Shown: positions 53,645 to 63,192, numbered from the stretch's first letter. The stretch is 64,000 bases of DNA from Thalassobaculum sp. OXR-137 (GCF_034377285.1 NZ_CP139715.1:2898001-2962000); one strand, 5' to 3'. The notes: generated from the letters alone by a model not told the origin. Made by a program: numbers and translations.

Positions 53645-55002
53645 TCCGCTGCCTGACCGAAGCTCGGCTGCGGCACCTGGGCGAGATCGTCCAGGCTATC
53701 CCGGCGTCCGATACCGACCACGGCCACGCCGTGCTCTTCCAACTTGCCGGCGTCCATCGTGTTGCGCAGGTCGACCACAATGTTGGTCCGCATCGCGCGG
53801 GCCATCGTCTCCGGGTCGAGATCGCGGTATTCCGGCCAGTCGGTGAGGATGACCGCCACATCGGCGCCATCGAGGGTTTCGGCCACGGTCTCGCCGTAGG
53901 TGATGCCGGAGAAGGTTTCCCGCGCCGCCGGCATCGCCACCGGATCGTGGGCCCGCACCTCGGCGGCGCGACGCACGAGCTCCGGCACCACGAACAGACT
54001 GGGGGATTCCCGCAGATCGTCGGTTCCCGCCTTGAAGGCGAGGCCGAGCACCGCCACCCGCGCGTTCGACAGGTCGCCGTCGCAGGCGTCGGCAACCCGC
54101 TGCACCAGATGCAGCTTGCGCGCCTCGTTGGCATGAACGGCGGCGGACACCACGCGCTGGCGGATGCCAAGCCGTTCGGAGGAGGTCACGAAGGCCCGGG
54201 TGTCCTTCGGGAAGCAGGACCCGCCGAAGCCGGGGCCGGCCTTCAGGAACTGGCTGCCGATGCGGCTGTCGAGACCGATCGCGTCGGCCACGGAGCGCAC
54301 GTCGCCCCCCGCCTGCTCGCACAGGTCGGCCACCTCGTTGATGAAGGCGATCTTGGTGGCGAGGAAGCTGTTCGCCGCGTATTTCGAGATCTCCGCCGTC
54401 GACCGGTCGACCACGAGTACTGGGATGCCGCGCTCCTCGATCGGACCGTAGAGTTCGCGCATGGCGGCGGCCGCCCAGTCCGTCTCGGCGCCGATGACCA
54501 CCCGGTCCGGCTCGACGAAGTCGCGCACCGCGCTGCCTTCGCGCAGAAACTCCGGATTGGAGACGATGGCGACGTCGGCCTCCGGTGCCACGGTGGCGAA
54601 CAGCGCTTCCAGGCGCTGGCCGGTGCCGATCGGCACGGTCGACTTGGTCGCGATCACCGTGCGGCCGCGCAGCAGCGGCGCCAGTTCCTCCGCCGCGGCG
54701 ATCACCGCAGAGATGTCGGCGCTGCCGTCCTCATCGTTGGTCGGGGTGCCGACGGCGATGAAGATCACGTCGGACTGCGGAATCGCGTCCTGATAGGCGG
54801 AGGCGAAGCGCAGACTGCCATTGGCCTGTGTCCGGGTGACGATCTCCGTCAGGCCCGGCTCGTAGATCGGCACGCTGCCGGCCCGCAGCGCCGCCACCTT
54901 GCTCTCGTCCTTGTCGATGCAGGTCACGTCGAAGCCGAAGTCCGCGATGCAGGCGCCGGCGACGAGTCCGACATAGCCGGTTCCGATAACGGTTACTTTC
55001 AT
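53641..55002 (-). CDS. ugd: UDP-glucose 6-dehydrogenase
   Basis: The protein is 453 aa. The N-terminus MKVTVIGTGYVGLVAGACIA binds NAD. The catalytic Cys263 lies in FLKAGPGFGGSCFPKDT, the UDP-glucose dehydrogenase form; GDP-mannose dehydrogenase AlgD normally has a GGSCLPKD form. It oxidises UDP-glucose to UDP-glucuronate, so the operon polymer may contain glucuronate rather than mannuronate. It lies 55 bp after the Alg44-like gene. Confidence 0.88.
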   Translation of the reverse strand: MKVTVIGTGYVGLVAGACIADFGFDVTCIDKDESKVAALRAGSVPIYEPGLTEIVTRTQANGSLRFASAYQDAIPQSDVIFIAVGTPTNDEDGSADISAVIAAAEELAPLLRGRTVIATKSTVPIGTGQRLEALFATVAPEADVAIVSNPEFLREGSAVRDFVEPDRVVIGAETDWAAAAMRELYGPIEERGIPVLVVDRSTAEISKYAANSFLATKIAFINEVADLCEQAGGDVRSVADAIGLDSRIGSQFLKAGPGFGGSCFPKDTRAFVTSSERLGIRQRVVSAAVHANEARKLHLVQRVADACDGDLSNARVAVLGLAFKAGTDDLRESPSLFVVPELVRRAAEVRAHDPVAMPAARETFSGITYGETVAETLDGADVAVILTDWPEYRDLDPETMARAMRTNIVVDLRNTMDAGKLEEHGVAVVGIGRRDSLDDLAQVPQPSFGQAAE

Positions 55003-55057
55003 GGGTCGTTCTCCTGAAAATCCTTGGATTCCGCCCCCCAGCGGTGCAGGCCCTGGC

Positions 55058-56716
55058 TCAGGAACCTGCCGGTGTCTCGGTTGGCCGGGCGAGGGAGAGC
55101 GCGTCGTCCTCCCCCGTCCCGAGGGTGATGGTCGGGTCGCCGGACGGTTTGTCCGTCCAGGGCAACAGGGCGTGGATGTCGACGCCGGAGACGTCGGACA
55201 GGGTGGCGACGCTCTCGTCCCAGAAGTCGGCTGCCTGGGCCTCCCAGGTGTCGAACTTCGACGAGATGTCGGAGAAGGAGACCTCCACCGGGGTGCCCAC
55301 GCCGATCCCGCGCAGCGGTTCTTCCGGCGCGATCAGCAGGGTCGCCTTCGACAGGTCCTGACGGACCCAGCGCGGGAAGCCGGCCCGGGGGCGGCGGCTG
55401 CCCTCGACGCTGAGGTCGACGATGCGGCCCCAGACGTTCTGCCCGGTATTGGGCGAATAGATGTTGGCGCGCTGGCTGCGGGTCAGCCGGGGAACGGCAT
55501 CCATCGGGATCTGCGCCTCGACCAGCATCTCGTCGGCGCCGCGCGGCACGAGGGAATAGACCTTGTCGCCCGGTTCGACCCAGGCTTCGCCGGCGCCGCC
55601 ATGGGCCCAGTGCACGATGCAGTCGCACGGGCTGTAGAGCACGTTCTCGCTCTGCCGGGTCTCCAGGGCGGAGACCTTGGCGCGCTGCAGGTTGGTCTGG
55701 GCGTCGAGCTGCTCCAGCCGCTTCTCGATGCTGAGCAGGTCGACCACGCTCATTCCGGTGTCGTCGTCGGTCCGCGACAGCGCGGCGTCGATGGTGCTGC
55801 CGGCATCGACCCGGCCGGCTTCCACGGCCTCGTTCAGGGTCGACAGAAGCTGCTCGTTGTAGCGCAGGGTCGCCTGGGCCAGGGACAGCTCGGCCTTCAG
55901 GTCGGCACTGCTGACCCGGCCGATCTCCTGATCGCGTTCGACCACGTCGCCCGGCCGCAGCTCGACACCGGTGAAGCGCCCCTTGCCCGGGGCGTTCACG
56001 TCGAGCCGGGCCGCGGTGGTGGCGGCGAAGGGGGACTCGATCACGAAGACCGAGTCGTAGATCGCGGCGACCGCGACGGCCGTGGCGCAGAGCATCAACG
56101 CGGCGATGCCGACCACCCGGCCGGTTCTCCTGCCGCTCTTCCCGTTGCCGTCGGCGGCACCGCCCGGGGCGGCCTTGCTGCGCCGGGCGACCTGGCCGTC
56201 GCTCGGGCTGAGCAGCCCGTCGAAGGAAATCAGCCGACCGGAGAGCTGGGCGGTGATCAGCCGGCTCAGCAGGGTGCGTTCCTGGTCGTCCATGGAGACG
56301 ATCTCCAGGCCCGTGACCGGCGCACCGTCCACCGTCGAGCGGTGGCTGACCGTGGCGGTGAAGGGAAGCTGGAGCAGGAACCCCCTGAAGGGCACCGTCG
56401 CTTCCACGGCGAGCGGCTCACTCACACCGTCCGGGATCAGCCCGGCGACGGCGCAGCCGGTCACCGACAGGTCGCGGCCGTCGAAGGTGCCGTGCTCGGT
56501 CTTCACCTCGAAAGGCAGATGGACCCGCACATGGCGCCGCTCGTCGCGGCGTTCGCTGGTGATGCCGCCGGTCCGGCTCTGGCTCGCCGCACTGCTCGGC
56601 GTCTCACGGCGGGTGCCGGAGGGATGGACGGGTCGGCGCTGGGAAACCCCGGTTTCGGAGGTGGCTTTCCCCTCGCCGCGGCCGCCCGGCCGCGGCGTCG
56701 AATTTCCTAGATCCAT
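55058..56716 (-). CDS. alg44: Alg44-like PilZ plus HlyD-type membrane protein
   Basis: The protein is 552 aa. Residues 54-160 are a PilZ domain with the c-di-GMP motifs RRDERR (56-61) and DLSVTG (82-87). One TM segment (VVGIAALMLCATAVAVAAIY) follows, then a periplasmic HlyD-like fold with a biotinyl-lipoyl half (GVELRPGDVVERDQEIG) and a coiled coil. This layout defines Alg44, the c-di-GMP-sensing subunit of alginate synthase. AAGGA precedes ATG 56716. It follows alg8 by 55 bp. Confidence 0.9.
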   Translation of the reverse strand: MDLGNSTPRPGGRGEGKATSETGVSQRRPVHPSGTRRETPSSAASQSRTGGITSERRDERRHVRVHLPFEVKTEHGTFDGRDLSVTGCAVAGLIPDGVSEPLAVEATVPFRGFLLQLPFTATVSHRSTVDGAPVTGLEIVSMDDQERTLLSRLITAQLSGRLISFDGLLSPSDGQVARRSKAAPGGAADGNGKSGRRTGRVVGIAALMLCATAVAVAAIYDSVFVIESPFAATTAARLDVNAPGKGRFTGVELRPGDVVERDQEIGRVSSADLKAELSLAQATLRYNEQLLSTLNEAVEAGRVDAGSTIDAALSRTDDDTGMSVVDLLSIEKRLEQLDAQTNLQRAKVSALETRQSENVLYSPCDCIVHWAHGGAGEAWVEPGDKVYSLVPRGADEMLVEAQIPMDAVPRLTRSQRANIYSPNTGQNVWGRIVDLSVEGSRRPRAGFPRWVRQDLSKATLLIAPEEPLRGIGVGTPVEVSFSDISSKFDTWEAQAADFWDESVATLSDVSGVDIHALLPWTDKPSGDPTITLGTGEDDALSLARPTETPAGS

Positions 56717-56771
56717 GGTTAGTTCCTTCTCACGTTGGCGGAAGATGGGAGAGGTCTCGCCTCCCGCGCCG

Positions 56772-58691
56772 CTATGGCAGGATCGCCGCCGCCGTCGCGT
56801 CCCGTGCCGGTTCGGCATGGGTCCGGACGACCAGATTTCTCAGTTCCAGGGGCTTCGGCCCGCCGAGCAGACATGCCACCGGCAGGGTGCCGGCCGGCGG
56901 ACAGAAGGTGGCGCCGTCGCTCACCCCTCCGCCGGTCACGAGCATGCCCGAATGCACCTCCAACCGGGTGTCGGACCCGGCCCCGACCAGCACGCGGCCG
57001 GGACGCTCGGAGCGCACCAGGCGGGTCAGCCGGTAGGTCCCGTCGGTCAGGGGCAGGGCACGGTCGGTCGGCAGCCGCTCCAGGGCGATGTCCAGCCAGG
57101 ACGAGTCCTCCTGGCCGGGCCCGCCGCGGCTCTCCGGGAAGGAGACCCGGACGGTCGCGGCATTGGGCCACTCGACGGTGCCGGAATACATCACCAGCAG
57201 GGAGGCGAAACAGGCGAGGGCGAGGCCATGCAGAACCGCGCTGCCGCTGCCGGCACTGCCCGATCCCGAGGTCGTGATCTCCTGGCGCGTCCATTTCTGA
57301 CGGTCCATGCGGAAGAACACGAAGCTCTTCACCACGCCGCCGAGGATCTGGTTCATGAACAGCATCCAGGGCCAGTGCGGCGCCCATCGGCCGCGCACCA
57401 GCAGGCACAGGATGGAGCCGACCACGGTCCGCGTGCCGAGGATCCACAATCCGTAGACCAGCAGGAAGGCCGGGTCGTAGGTGATGGCCAGGATGATCGC
57501 GACCACCGGGCCCACGAGGGACGTCCACATGGACAGCCGCTGATCGACCAGGCACCACCAGGGGAACAGGCCCATGCGGTGGGGACCCAGCGCGATCGCC
57601 CGGTCGCTGGTCCGCAGCATGTTGCCGTACCAGCGCTTGAGCAGGGAGACGGCGCCGACCACCAGATTGGAGGCGGGCAGCTCCTCGAAACTGTCGGCCC
57701 GAACGTCCGGCAGATAGATCATTCCCCAGCCGCGCTTCAGCAGCCAGAACCAGGTCGACTTGTCGTCGCCGCTCAGGAAGTTGATCCGGCCGAGGCGCCA
57801 GTGCTCGATGGCGTCGTTCTCGATCTGCTGGATAAAGGACGGGTCGGTCGCCAGATGCGCCCGGATGACGCTGAAGCGGCCGGTGAGCACCAGGAGCCTG
57901 CCGGACAGGCTCATGGACGACATCAGCAGGTGCCGCTGGGCGAAGCGCAGGTCGTACCATTCGCGGGTCCAGCCGCCGCCTTCGGTCATGCCGCGGTTGT
58001 CGGCGGTCGCCGCACCGATCTGCGGGTTCGCCTGAAGCACCGGCACGACCTTGGACAGTGCGCCCGGCCGGACCACCACATCGCCATCCATGAAGATGCA
58101 GATGGCGTTCTCGGTCGGCATGCGGCGGGAGATCGCGCGCAGCGCCTCGGCCATGGCCGGCCGCTTGCCGGTCCCGTCCTGGAACATGGTGACCAGTTCC
58201 ACCCGGTCCGGCAGGCCGACGGTCTCGGCGATCCGCTCCAGAAGGTCGACGTCGCTCTGATGGCTGACGGCGGCGACGATGGTCGCGGGCCGCCCGTAGG
58301 ACGCCACCTCATGGAACAGCGACTCGTAGACCGGCCAGCTCACCTGAGGATCGATCGAATACGACGTGACCAGGCAGTAGACGTGGTCGACGGGCGCGTT
58401 GCCCGCGGCTTCGGCGTGGCGTCGGATGCGGGGAAACCGGAACCGCAGGTAGTAGCAGGCCCGCAGGGCGTGGAAGATCCACCAGGAATACCGCCACACG
58501 CCAATGATCCCGATGCTGAGCAGGAAGGTATCGCTGAGCGGATCGAAGACGGAACTCGGAACGGTGACGGCGAGGCTGGTCAGCACCGCGATCAGGACCA
58601 CCGTGATCATCAGCCGCTCGCCGCCGGAGGCGGTGGTCGGCTGCCATCGTGTCTCGCCGACGGCGAAGTCGGTGGCATTGGTGTCGGTCAT
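56772..58691 (-). CDS. alg8: Alg8-like processive glycosyltransferase with extra C-terminal domain
   Basis: The protein is 640 aa. Two N-terminal TM segments precede the GT2 core (residues about 90-340), with CIFMDGDVVVRPGALSKV (DxD), LSGDDKSTWFWLLKRGW and LLKRWYGNMLR (QxxRW-like). Three or four more TM segments follow. It would polymerise a uronate from an NDP-sugar and feed it through the membrane. Known Alg8 proteins end near 495 aa; here about 130 extra residues (from TVEWPNAATVRVSFPE) look like a periplasmic beta-rich domain. It is the first large gene of the operon. Confidence 0.9.
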   Translation of the reverse strand: MTDTNATDFAVGETRWQPTTASGGERLMITVVLIAVLTSLAVTVPSSVFDPLSDTFLLSIGIIGVWRYSWWIFHALRACYYLRFRFPRIRRHAEAAGNAPVDHVYCLVTSYSIDPQVSWPVYESLFHEVASYGRPATIVAAVSHQSDVDLLERIAETVGLPDRVELVTMFQDGTGKRPAMAEALRAISRRMPTENAICIFMDGDVVVRPGALSKVVPVLQANPQIGAATADNRGMTEGGGWTREWYDLRFAQRHLLMSSMSLSGRLLVLTGRFSVIRAHLATDPSFIQQIENDAIEHWRLGRINFLSGDDKSTWFWLLKRGWGMIYLPDVRADSFEELPASNLVVGAVSLLKRWYGNMLRTSDRAIALGPHRMGLFPWWCLVDQRLSMWTSLVGPVVAIILAITYDPAFLLVYGLWILGTRTVVGSILCLLVRGRWAPHWPWMLFMNQILGGVVKSFVFFRMDRQKWTRQEITTSGSGSAGSGSAVLHGLALACFASLLVMYSGTVEWPNAATVRVSFPESRGGPGQEDSSWLDIALERLPTDRALPLTDGTYRLTRLVRSERPGRVLVGAGSDTRLEVHSGMLVTGGGVSDGATFCPPAGTLPVACLLGGPKPLELRNLVVRTHAEPARDATAAAILP

Positions 58692-58722
58692 GGGATCGAC
58701 CCCTTGGCTGGTTCTGGACACG

Positions 58723-58881
58723 CTACGGTGCGGCGGACGGATAGCCGCAGGAGCCGGCGAACGGGATGCACCCGATCATCGACCAACGGCCGCGCCGGGA
58801 GCGGATGCTGTCGGCGGCGGCGGGAGGTCCGGCCTGCCCGGGGAGTCCCGCGACAAGAATGTCCGGTAATAGGCTGTCCAT
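58723..58881 (-). CDS. Small ORF upstream of alg8
   Basis: The ORF encodes 52 aa (MDSLLPDILVAGLPGQAGPP...). GGAGG stands 6 bases before the ATG, and it ends 31 bp before alg8. No domain was recognised. It may be a leader or a real small gene; no conservation data are available. Confidence 0.35.
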   Translation of the reverse strand: MDSLLPDILVAGLPGQAGPPAAADSIRSRRGRWSMIGCIPFAGSCGYPSAAP

Positions 58882-59038
58882 CGCGGTCCTCCGCTGGGTC
58901 GGTGGCGGCTGAATGAGGATGCAGCAATCCGTGGCAGCACAACGCTGCACAGCTGCTCCGTTTGTCTTGTTGTTGGTAGGCAGACGCTTTGAAGGTGGGG
59001 GTCGTTCCGAGTGCCGCCGGGACTTTTACCTGTGTTTG

Positions 59039-59064
59039 TGACGTATGCGTCAGAAGTGACGTCA
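59039..59064. promoter_or_regulatory. TGACG palindromes upstream of the alg operon
   Basis: TGACG-TATG-CGTCA (59039-59052) is followed 4 bp later by the perfect palindrome TGACGTCA (59057-59064). They lie between the PRC-barrel gene end and the exopolysaccharide operon start. This is a candidate operator pair. Confidence 0.4.
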
Positions 59065-59071
59065 GTGGATA

Positions 59072-59470
59072 TCAGCCCTCGTAGCGGGGCAGTTGTCGGA
59101 CCTGGGCGTCGCTGATCCGGACCCGCGCGATGCCGTCGCCGACCAGGTCGAGATCGGCCAGCGGCAGGGTCACCCAGGCGTTTCCGAGACCGAGCAATCC
59201 GCCATAGGCGATGACCGCCTGCGGGATGCCATCCCGGACGACGATCTTCTCGATCTTGCCGGAGATCTTGTTGTCGTTGCTGATGACTTTCGCGCCGACA
59301 AGGTCCTGTTCGGCCGGCATATCCCGAGACGGACGCGGCAGGGGGACGGGGCGGTCAAGGGCGGTGCCGGTCTCGACCGCATGGCGGCCGGTTTCCGCCT
59401 TTGCGGTTAGAGGCACTGCCGTGAGGGCCAGGGCGAGGGTGACGGCCACGGTGATGGGGCTGCGAAGCAT
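59072..59470 (-). CDS. Exported PRC-barrel domain protein
   Basis: The protein is 132 aa. The signal peptide is PITVAVTLALALTAVPLTAKA. The PRC-barrel (QDLVGAKVISNDNKISGKIEKIVV) spans about residues 55-130. Such proteins are small envelope stress-type factors of unknown biochemistry. AAGGAG sits 6 bases before ATG 59470; ATG 59485 would overlap the ribosome-binding site. Confidence 0.8.
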   Translation of the reverse strand: MLRSPITVAVTLALALTAVPLTAKAETGRHAVETGTALDRPVPLPRPSRDMPAEQDLVGAKVISNDNKISGKIEKIVVRDGIPQAVIAYGGLLGLGNAWVTLPLADLDLVGDGIARVRISDAQVRQLPRYEG

Positions 59471-59863
59471 TGCGTTCTCCTTCATGTCTCACATCCGCGT
59501 CCGGAAAATCCGGCCACGGACATGAGTTGAGGAACCGGCTCCGCCGTGTGCTCACGGCAGGTACCGTCCTCGAGACCGCCCCCATGTTTCGTGATGTTCA
59601 ACGTCTCGCGCGGCCCGTCTTCTGACGGGAAACGCGCAAGATCGGGATACCGGCGTGGTATCCTTTCGTCCGCGAATGCAGGCTCGCTCCTGGAAGCGCG
59701 CCCTGGCATTCGGCGCTCGATACGACGTCGCCAGACGCACGGTCCGGCGCTTCCGCATCAAACGCTCTGAGCGGACAACTCTATCGTCGTCGCCCGGTTC
59801 CGAATTAAATCGAGGCGCGACGGTCTCGGCTGCGGTGCCGGCCTATCGGGATCCAGTCCGGCC
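59471..59863. other. 393-bp intergenic region, no gene supported
   Basis: This lies between the PRC-barrel gene start and the tct terminator. Small ORFs on both strands lack ribosome-binding sites and recognisable features. It must contain the PRC-barrel promoter. Confidence 0.45.
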
Positions 59864-59897
59864 AAAAAAATGGGGCCGGCCCCGAAGGACCGGCCCC
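59864..59897 (-). terminator. Rho-independent terminator of the tct operon
   Basis: On the minus strand GGGGCCGG and CCGGCCCC (59890-59897 with 59872-59879) form a stem with a 10-base loop, followed by ATTTTTTT. It lies 26 bp past the tctC stop. Confidence 0.9.
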
Positions 59898-59922
59898 GCC
59901 TGTCTGATCTCGTGAAGGGCGG

Positions 59923-60918
59923 TCAGTTGGTCGGGCCGACCGTCTTGACCAGTTCCTGGTAGGTCTCGCGCTCCTTATTCATCACCGCAGCCGCGGCGTC
60001 GCCGCCCCGGTAGGTCATGTCCATGAAGCGCTTCTCGCCGATATTCTGGACCGGCTGGCTCTGCACCGCCGGTTCCAGCGCGGCGGCGATCTTGTCGACG
60101 ATCTCCTTCGGGGTGCCCGCCGGAGCGTGCAGGGAGATGTGCGAGGTCACGCCGAACGGGAAACCGAGATCCTTCATGGAGATCAGGTCCGGCGCCAGCT
60201 TCAGGCGCTCGTAGGACGCGGCGAACAGGGCCTTGGCGTCGCCCGCCTTGACGATCGGCGCCCAGGAGCCGCCGGAGAAGGCCACGTCGACGTCGCCTGC
60301 CATCACCGCCTGCACCGACCCGCTGCCGCCGCTGACCGGCACCGGCACGAATTCGACGCCGCGCTCCTTGGCGATGTACTGCATCACCAGCCGGTCGATC
60401 GCGAGCTGGCTGGCGCCCTTGATCGCCCGGTTTTCGGATTTCACCGTCTCGATCAGCCCGTCTAGCGAGTCATAGGGCTGCTTGGTCCCGGTGAAGAAGG
60501 CGTTCTGGAACTCGCCGATGATCGCCACGTGCTCGAAGCTGTCCATGTCGTACAGCGCCTTCTGCACGAGCGGGGCCAGGGTGATCGAGGTGGAGTTGGT
60601 GGCCAGCAGCGTGTAGCCGTCCGGAGCCGCCTTGGCGACCTTGGTCGCCGCAACGCCGCCGCCGGCACCGGCCACGTTCTGGACGAGCACGGGCTGGCCG
60701 AGCTTCTCGCTCAGGGTATCGGTCAGCGCGCGGATCGAGATGTCGGTGCCGCCGCCGGCGGGATAGGCCACCACGATGGTGACGGCGTCGGTCGGCCATT
60801 CCGCCGCCGATGCGGTGGTGGTCGCCCCGGCCGCCAGGACCACGGCGGAGCCGGCCAGCGCTGCCATCGCCACGCGGCGGGTCAGCCGCCGGGATGCCTT
60901 GTCGAAGTAGTGTTTCAT
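59923..60918 (-). CDS. tctC: TctC-family (Bug) tripartite tricarboxylate binding protein
   Basis: The protein is 331 aa. The signal peptide has a twin-arginine-like start (RRLTRRVAMAALAGSAVV). The Bug-fold features are VTIVVAYPAGGGTDISIRAL and VQNVAGAGGGVAATKVAKAAPDGYTLLAT. It captures a carboxylate in the periplasm and delivers it to TctAB. GGAGGAA precedes the ATG. The ligand cannot be told from sequence. Confidence 0.92.
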   Translation of the reverse strand: MKHYFDKASRRLTRRVAMAALAGSAVVLAAGATTTASAAEWPTDAVTIVVAYPAGGGTDISIRALTDTLSEKLGQPVLVQNVAGAGGGVAATKVAKAAPDGYTLLATNSTSITLAPLVQKALYDMDSFEHVAIIGEFQNAFFTGTKQPYDSLDGLIETVKSENRAIKGASQLAIDRLVMQYIAKERGVEFVPVPVSGGSGSVQAVMAGDVDVAFSGGSWAPIVKAGDAKALFAASYERLKLAPDLISMKDLGFPFGVTSHISLHAPAGTPKEIVDKIAAALEPAVQSQPVQNIGEKRFMDMTYRGGDAAAAVMNKERETYQELVKTVGPTN

Positions 60919-60959
60919 GTCTTCCTCCATCTGGTTCGTTTTCTTGATTGGTATGTCCC

Positions 60960-62480
60960 TCACGTCGGCCCGCCCGGCCGGTCGATCTGCATCGAGCGCG
61001 CCCCCGCGATCGCGAACCGCCAGATCGAGAACACGGCCAGCAGCAGGAACAGGATCGCGATCGGATGGTCGATCAGCACCGCCGGATTGGCGTCGGAGAT
61101 GATCAGGGATTGTCGGATCGTCAGCTCCGCCATCGGGCCGAGCACGTAGCCCACGACGAAGGTCACGAAGGAGTAGTCGAACTTCTTCATGAAATAGCCG
61201 ACGAACCCGAAGATCAGCATCAGGTAGACGCCGAACATGCCGCCGGCTTCCATGTAGGCGCCGACGATGCACAGAAACACGATGACCGGCAGCAGCACGC
61301 TTTTGCGGATCTGGATGACCGCGCTGAAGATCCGCTGGCCGAACAGACCGACCAGCAGCAGGGCGGCTGAGGCGAGCAGCATTCCGAGGTAGATGCCGTA
61401 GACGACCGAGCCGCTTTCCTTGAACAGGAACGGCCCCGGCGTCAGTCCGTGCATCATGAACGCGCCCATCAGCAGCGCCGTGGACAGGCTGCCGGGCACG
61501 CCGATGGCGAAGACCGGGATCAGCGCCGCGGGCACCGTGGCGTTGTCCGCGGATTCCGAGGCGGCGACCCCTTCCGGAGCGCCCTTGCCGAACGCTTCCG
61601 GCGTCTTCGAGCTCTGACGCACCCAGGTATAGGCGAGGAACGAGGCTAGGGTGGCGCCGAAGCCCGGCAGAATGCCGACCAGAGTGCCGACCAGCGAGCC
61701 GCGCAGGACCGACGGCGTGATCTGGGCCGCGTCCTTCAACCCGAAGACGGGCTCCGCATCCGGGCTCTTTTCCTCGGCGACCTGCGGATAGCGGTGGTCG
61801 CCCCGCCAGCCCTCGTCGATCTGCACCAGGATCTCGGACAGCGCCAGCGTCCCGATCGCCACCGCCAGCAGCGGAATGCCGTCGTAGAGCTCGAGCAGCC
61901 CGAAGGTCATCCGCGGCAGCCCGGTCTCGATGTCGATGCCGGGTGCGGAGAGCAGCAGCCCGAGAATGCCGGCGATCAGCGCCTTGAAGAACGAGTCGCC
62001 GGAAACGGCGGCGATGAAGGTGATCGAGAAGATCAGGATCGAGGCCAGCTCGATCGGCCCCAGGCCGATGGCGAAGCGGGCCACCGGCTGGGCCAGCAGG
62101 ATCAGCACGACGGTGGCCAGCAGATCGCCGACGACCGAGGCGACCAGCGCGACCACGAGCGCCTTCTGTGCCTTGCCCTGCTTGGTCATCGGGTAGCCGT
62201 CGTAGGTGGTGACCACCGCCGACGGTTCGCCCGGCACGTTGAGCAGGATGGCCGAGACGGCCGCTCCGGCGGCCCCGCCCTTGTTGATTCCGATCAGAAA
62301 GGAGAGGGCGGCGGCCGGCGGCATGGTGAAGGTGAACGGGATCGCCAGGGCGATCGCCGTCGTCCGGTTCATGCCCGGTAGCGCGCCGACGATATAGCCG
62401 ATCAGCACCCCGAAGATGATGTAGCCGATCACGGTCGGCGTAAGGATCTCTCCCGCAGCGATGGCCAGATAGTCGATCAT
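60960..62480 (-). CDS. tctA: TctA-family large membrane subunit
   Basis: The protein is 506 aa with 11-12 TM segments. The family signatures are GALPGMNRTTAIALAIPFTF and GILPGFGATLASFLAYTW, the two inverted-repeat LPG motifs that form the transport path. It lies between tctC and tctB, in the usual complex of a sodium-driven importer. Confidence 0.93.
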   Translation of the reverse strand: MIDYLAIAAGEILTPTVIGYIIFGVLIGYIVGALPGMNRTTAIALAIPFTFTMPPAAALSFLIGINKGGAAGAAVSAILLNVPGEPSAVVTTYDGYPMTKQGKAQKALVVALVASVVGDLLATVVLILLAQPVARFAIGLGPIELASILIFSITFIAAVSGDSFFKALIAGILGLLLSAPGIDIETGLPRMTFGLLELYDGIPLLAVAIGTLALSEILVQIDEGWRGDHRYPQVAEEKSPDAEPVFGLKDAAQITPSVLRGSLVGTLVGILPGFGATLASFLAYTWVRQSSKTPEAFGKGAPEGVAASESADNATVPAALIPVFAIGVPGSLSTALLMGAFMMHGLTPGPFLFKESGSVVYGIYLGMLLASAALLLVGLFGQRIFSAVIQIRKSVLLPVIVFLCIVGAYMEAGGMFGVYLMLIFGFVGYFMKKFDYSFVTFVVGYVLGPMAELTIRQSLIISDANPAVLIDHPIAILFLLLAVFSIWRFAIAGARSMQIDRPGGPT

Positions 62481-62487
62481 GGTCGCC

Positions 62488-62937
62488 TCAAGGGAGCGGG
62501 GCTCGGAGGACGTAGGTCGCGAGCAGATAGACCGCCGCGACCGGCAGCGTGGAGGTCGCCAGGACCCGGATCACGCTGCGCTCGCCCAGGAAAAGCATGA
62601 AGGCGGCGATCAGCAGCGGGCCGCCGGCGATCATGCCGAAGAAATCGATGATCACCGCCCCGGACACCACCAGCGCCGCAGAGATGAGGAACATTGCCAG
62701 GTTGCGCAGCCGCAGCGGCGCCGGCTGCAGCGCGCCGCCGGCCCGAATCCGGTTCCAGGCCTTCAGCGCCAGCGCCGCCGCAAGCAGCGTCAGGCCGATG
62801 GAAAGAAGAGTCGGAAAGAACGTCGGCGGCAGGCCGAAATACATTCCCTCCTCGGTGTCGAGGGGGATGATCACGAAAATCAACAGGAGGCCGACAAGCG
62901 CAAGCATCACGCCGCCGACCAGATCAGCCTTCTCCAC
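62488..62937 (-). CDS. tctB: TctB-family small membrane subunit
   Basis: The protein is 149 aa with four TM segments (LVGGVMLALVGLLLIFVIIP, FFPTLLSIGLTLLAAALAL and two more). It is the typical small partner of TctA, 7 bp upstream of it, and the first gene of the operon. GGAGGAATA precedes the ATG. Confidence 0.9.
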   Translation of the reverse strand: MEKADLVGGVMLALVGLLLIFVIIPLDTEEGMYFGLPPTFFPTLLSIGLTLLAAALALKAWNRIRAGGALQPAPLRLRNLAMFLISAALVVSGAVIIDFFGMIAGGPLLIAAFMLFLGERSVIRVLATSTLPVAAVYLLATYVLRAPLP

Positions 62938-63192
62938 GACTCTGTATTCCTCCCGACCGCCGCTGTTTGTTTTTTATCGCGGCGGATTTGATTTTGGCTG
63001 GTCCCGGTCGCTGCACCGGCTCAGCGTCATAGTAAGAGGCGCATAGGGTATGTCAATCAGCCAATACTACAATCTGAGGAAGTGAAAGTGGCCGGGAACG
63101 GCGAAAAACCGCGATTCCGCGATCGCGGGCGGGGCGCCTTCCGCGTCACCTGCAGCCGTGCGGCAGGCGCCCCGATCCTCCGGCCGGCGGCT

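Noticed and set aside
58925..58950. Sigma-54 promoter before alg8
   Set aside because: The TGCCAC and TTGCT elements are only 3 bp apart, not the required spacing.
59655..59915. 86-aa plus-strand ORF before the tct terminator
   Set aside because: It reads through the terminator hairpin and has no ribosome-binding site or family features.
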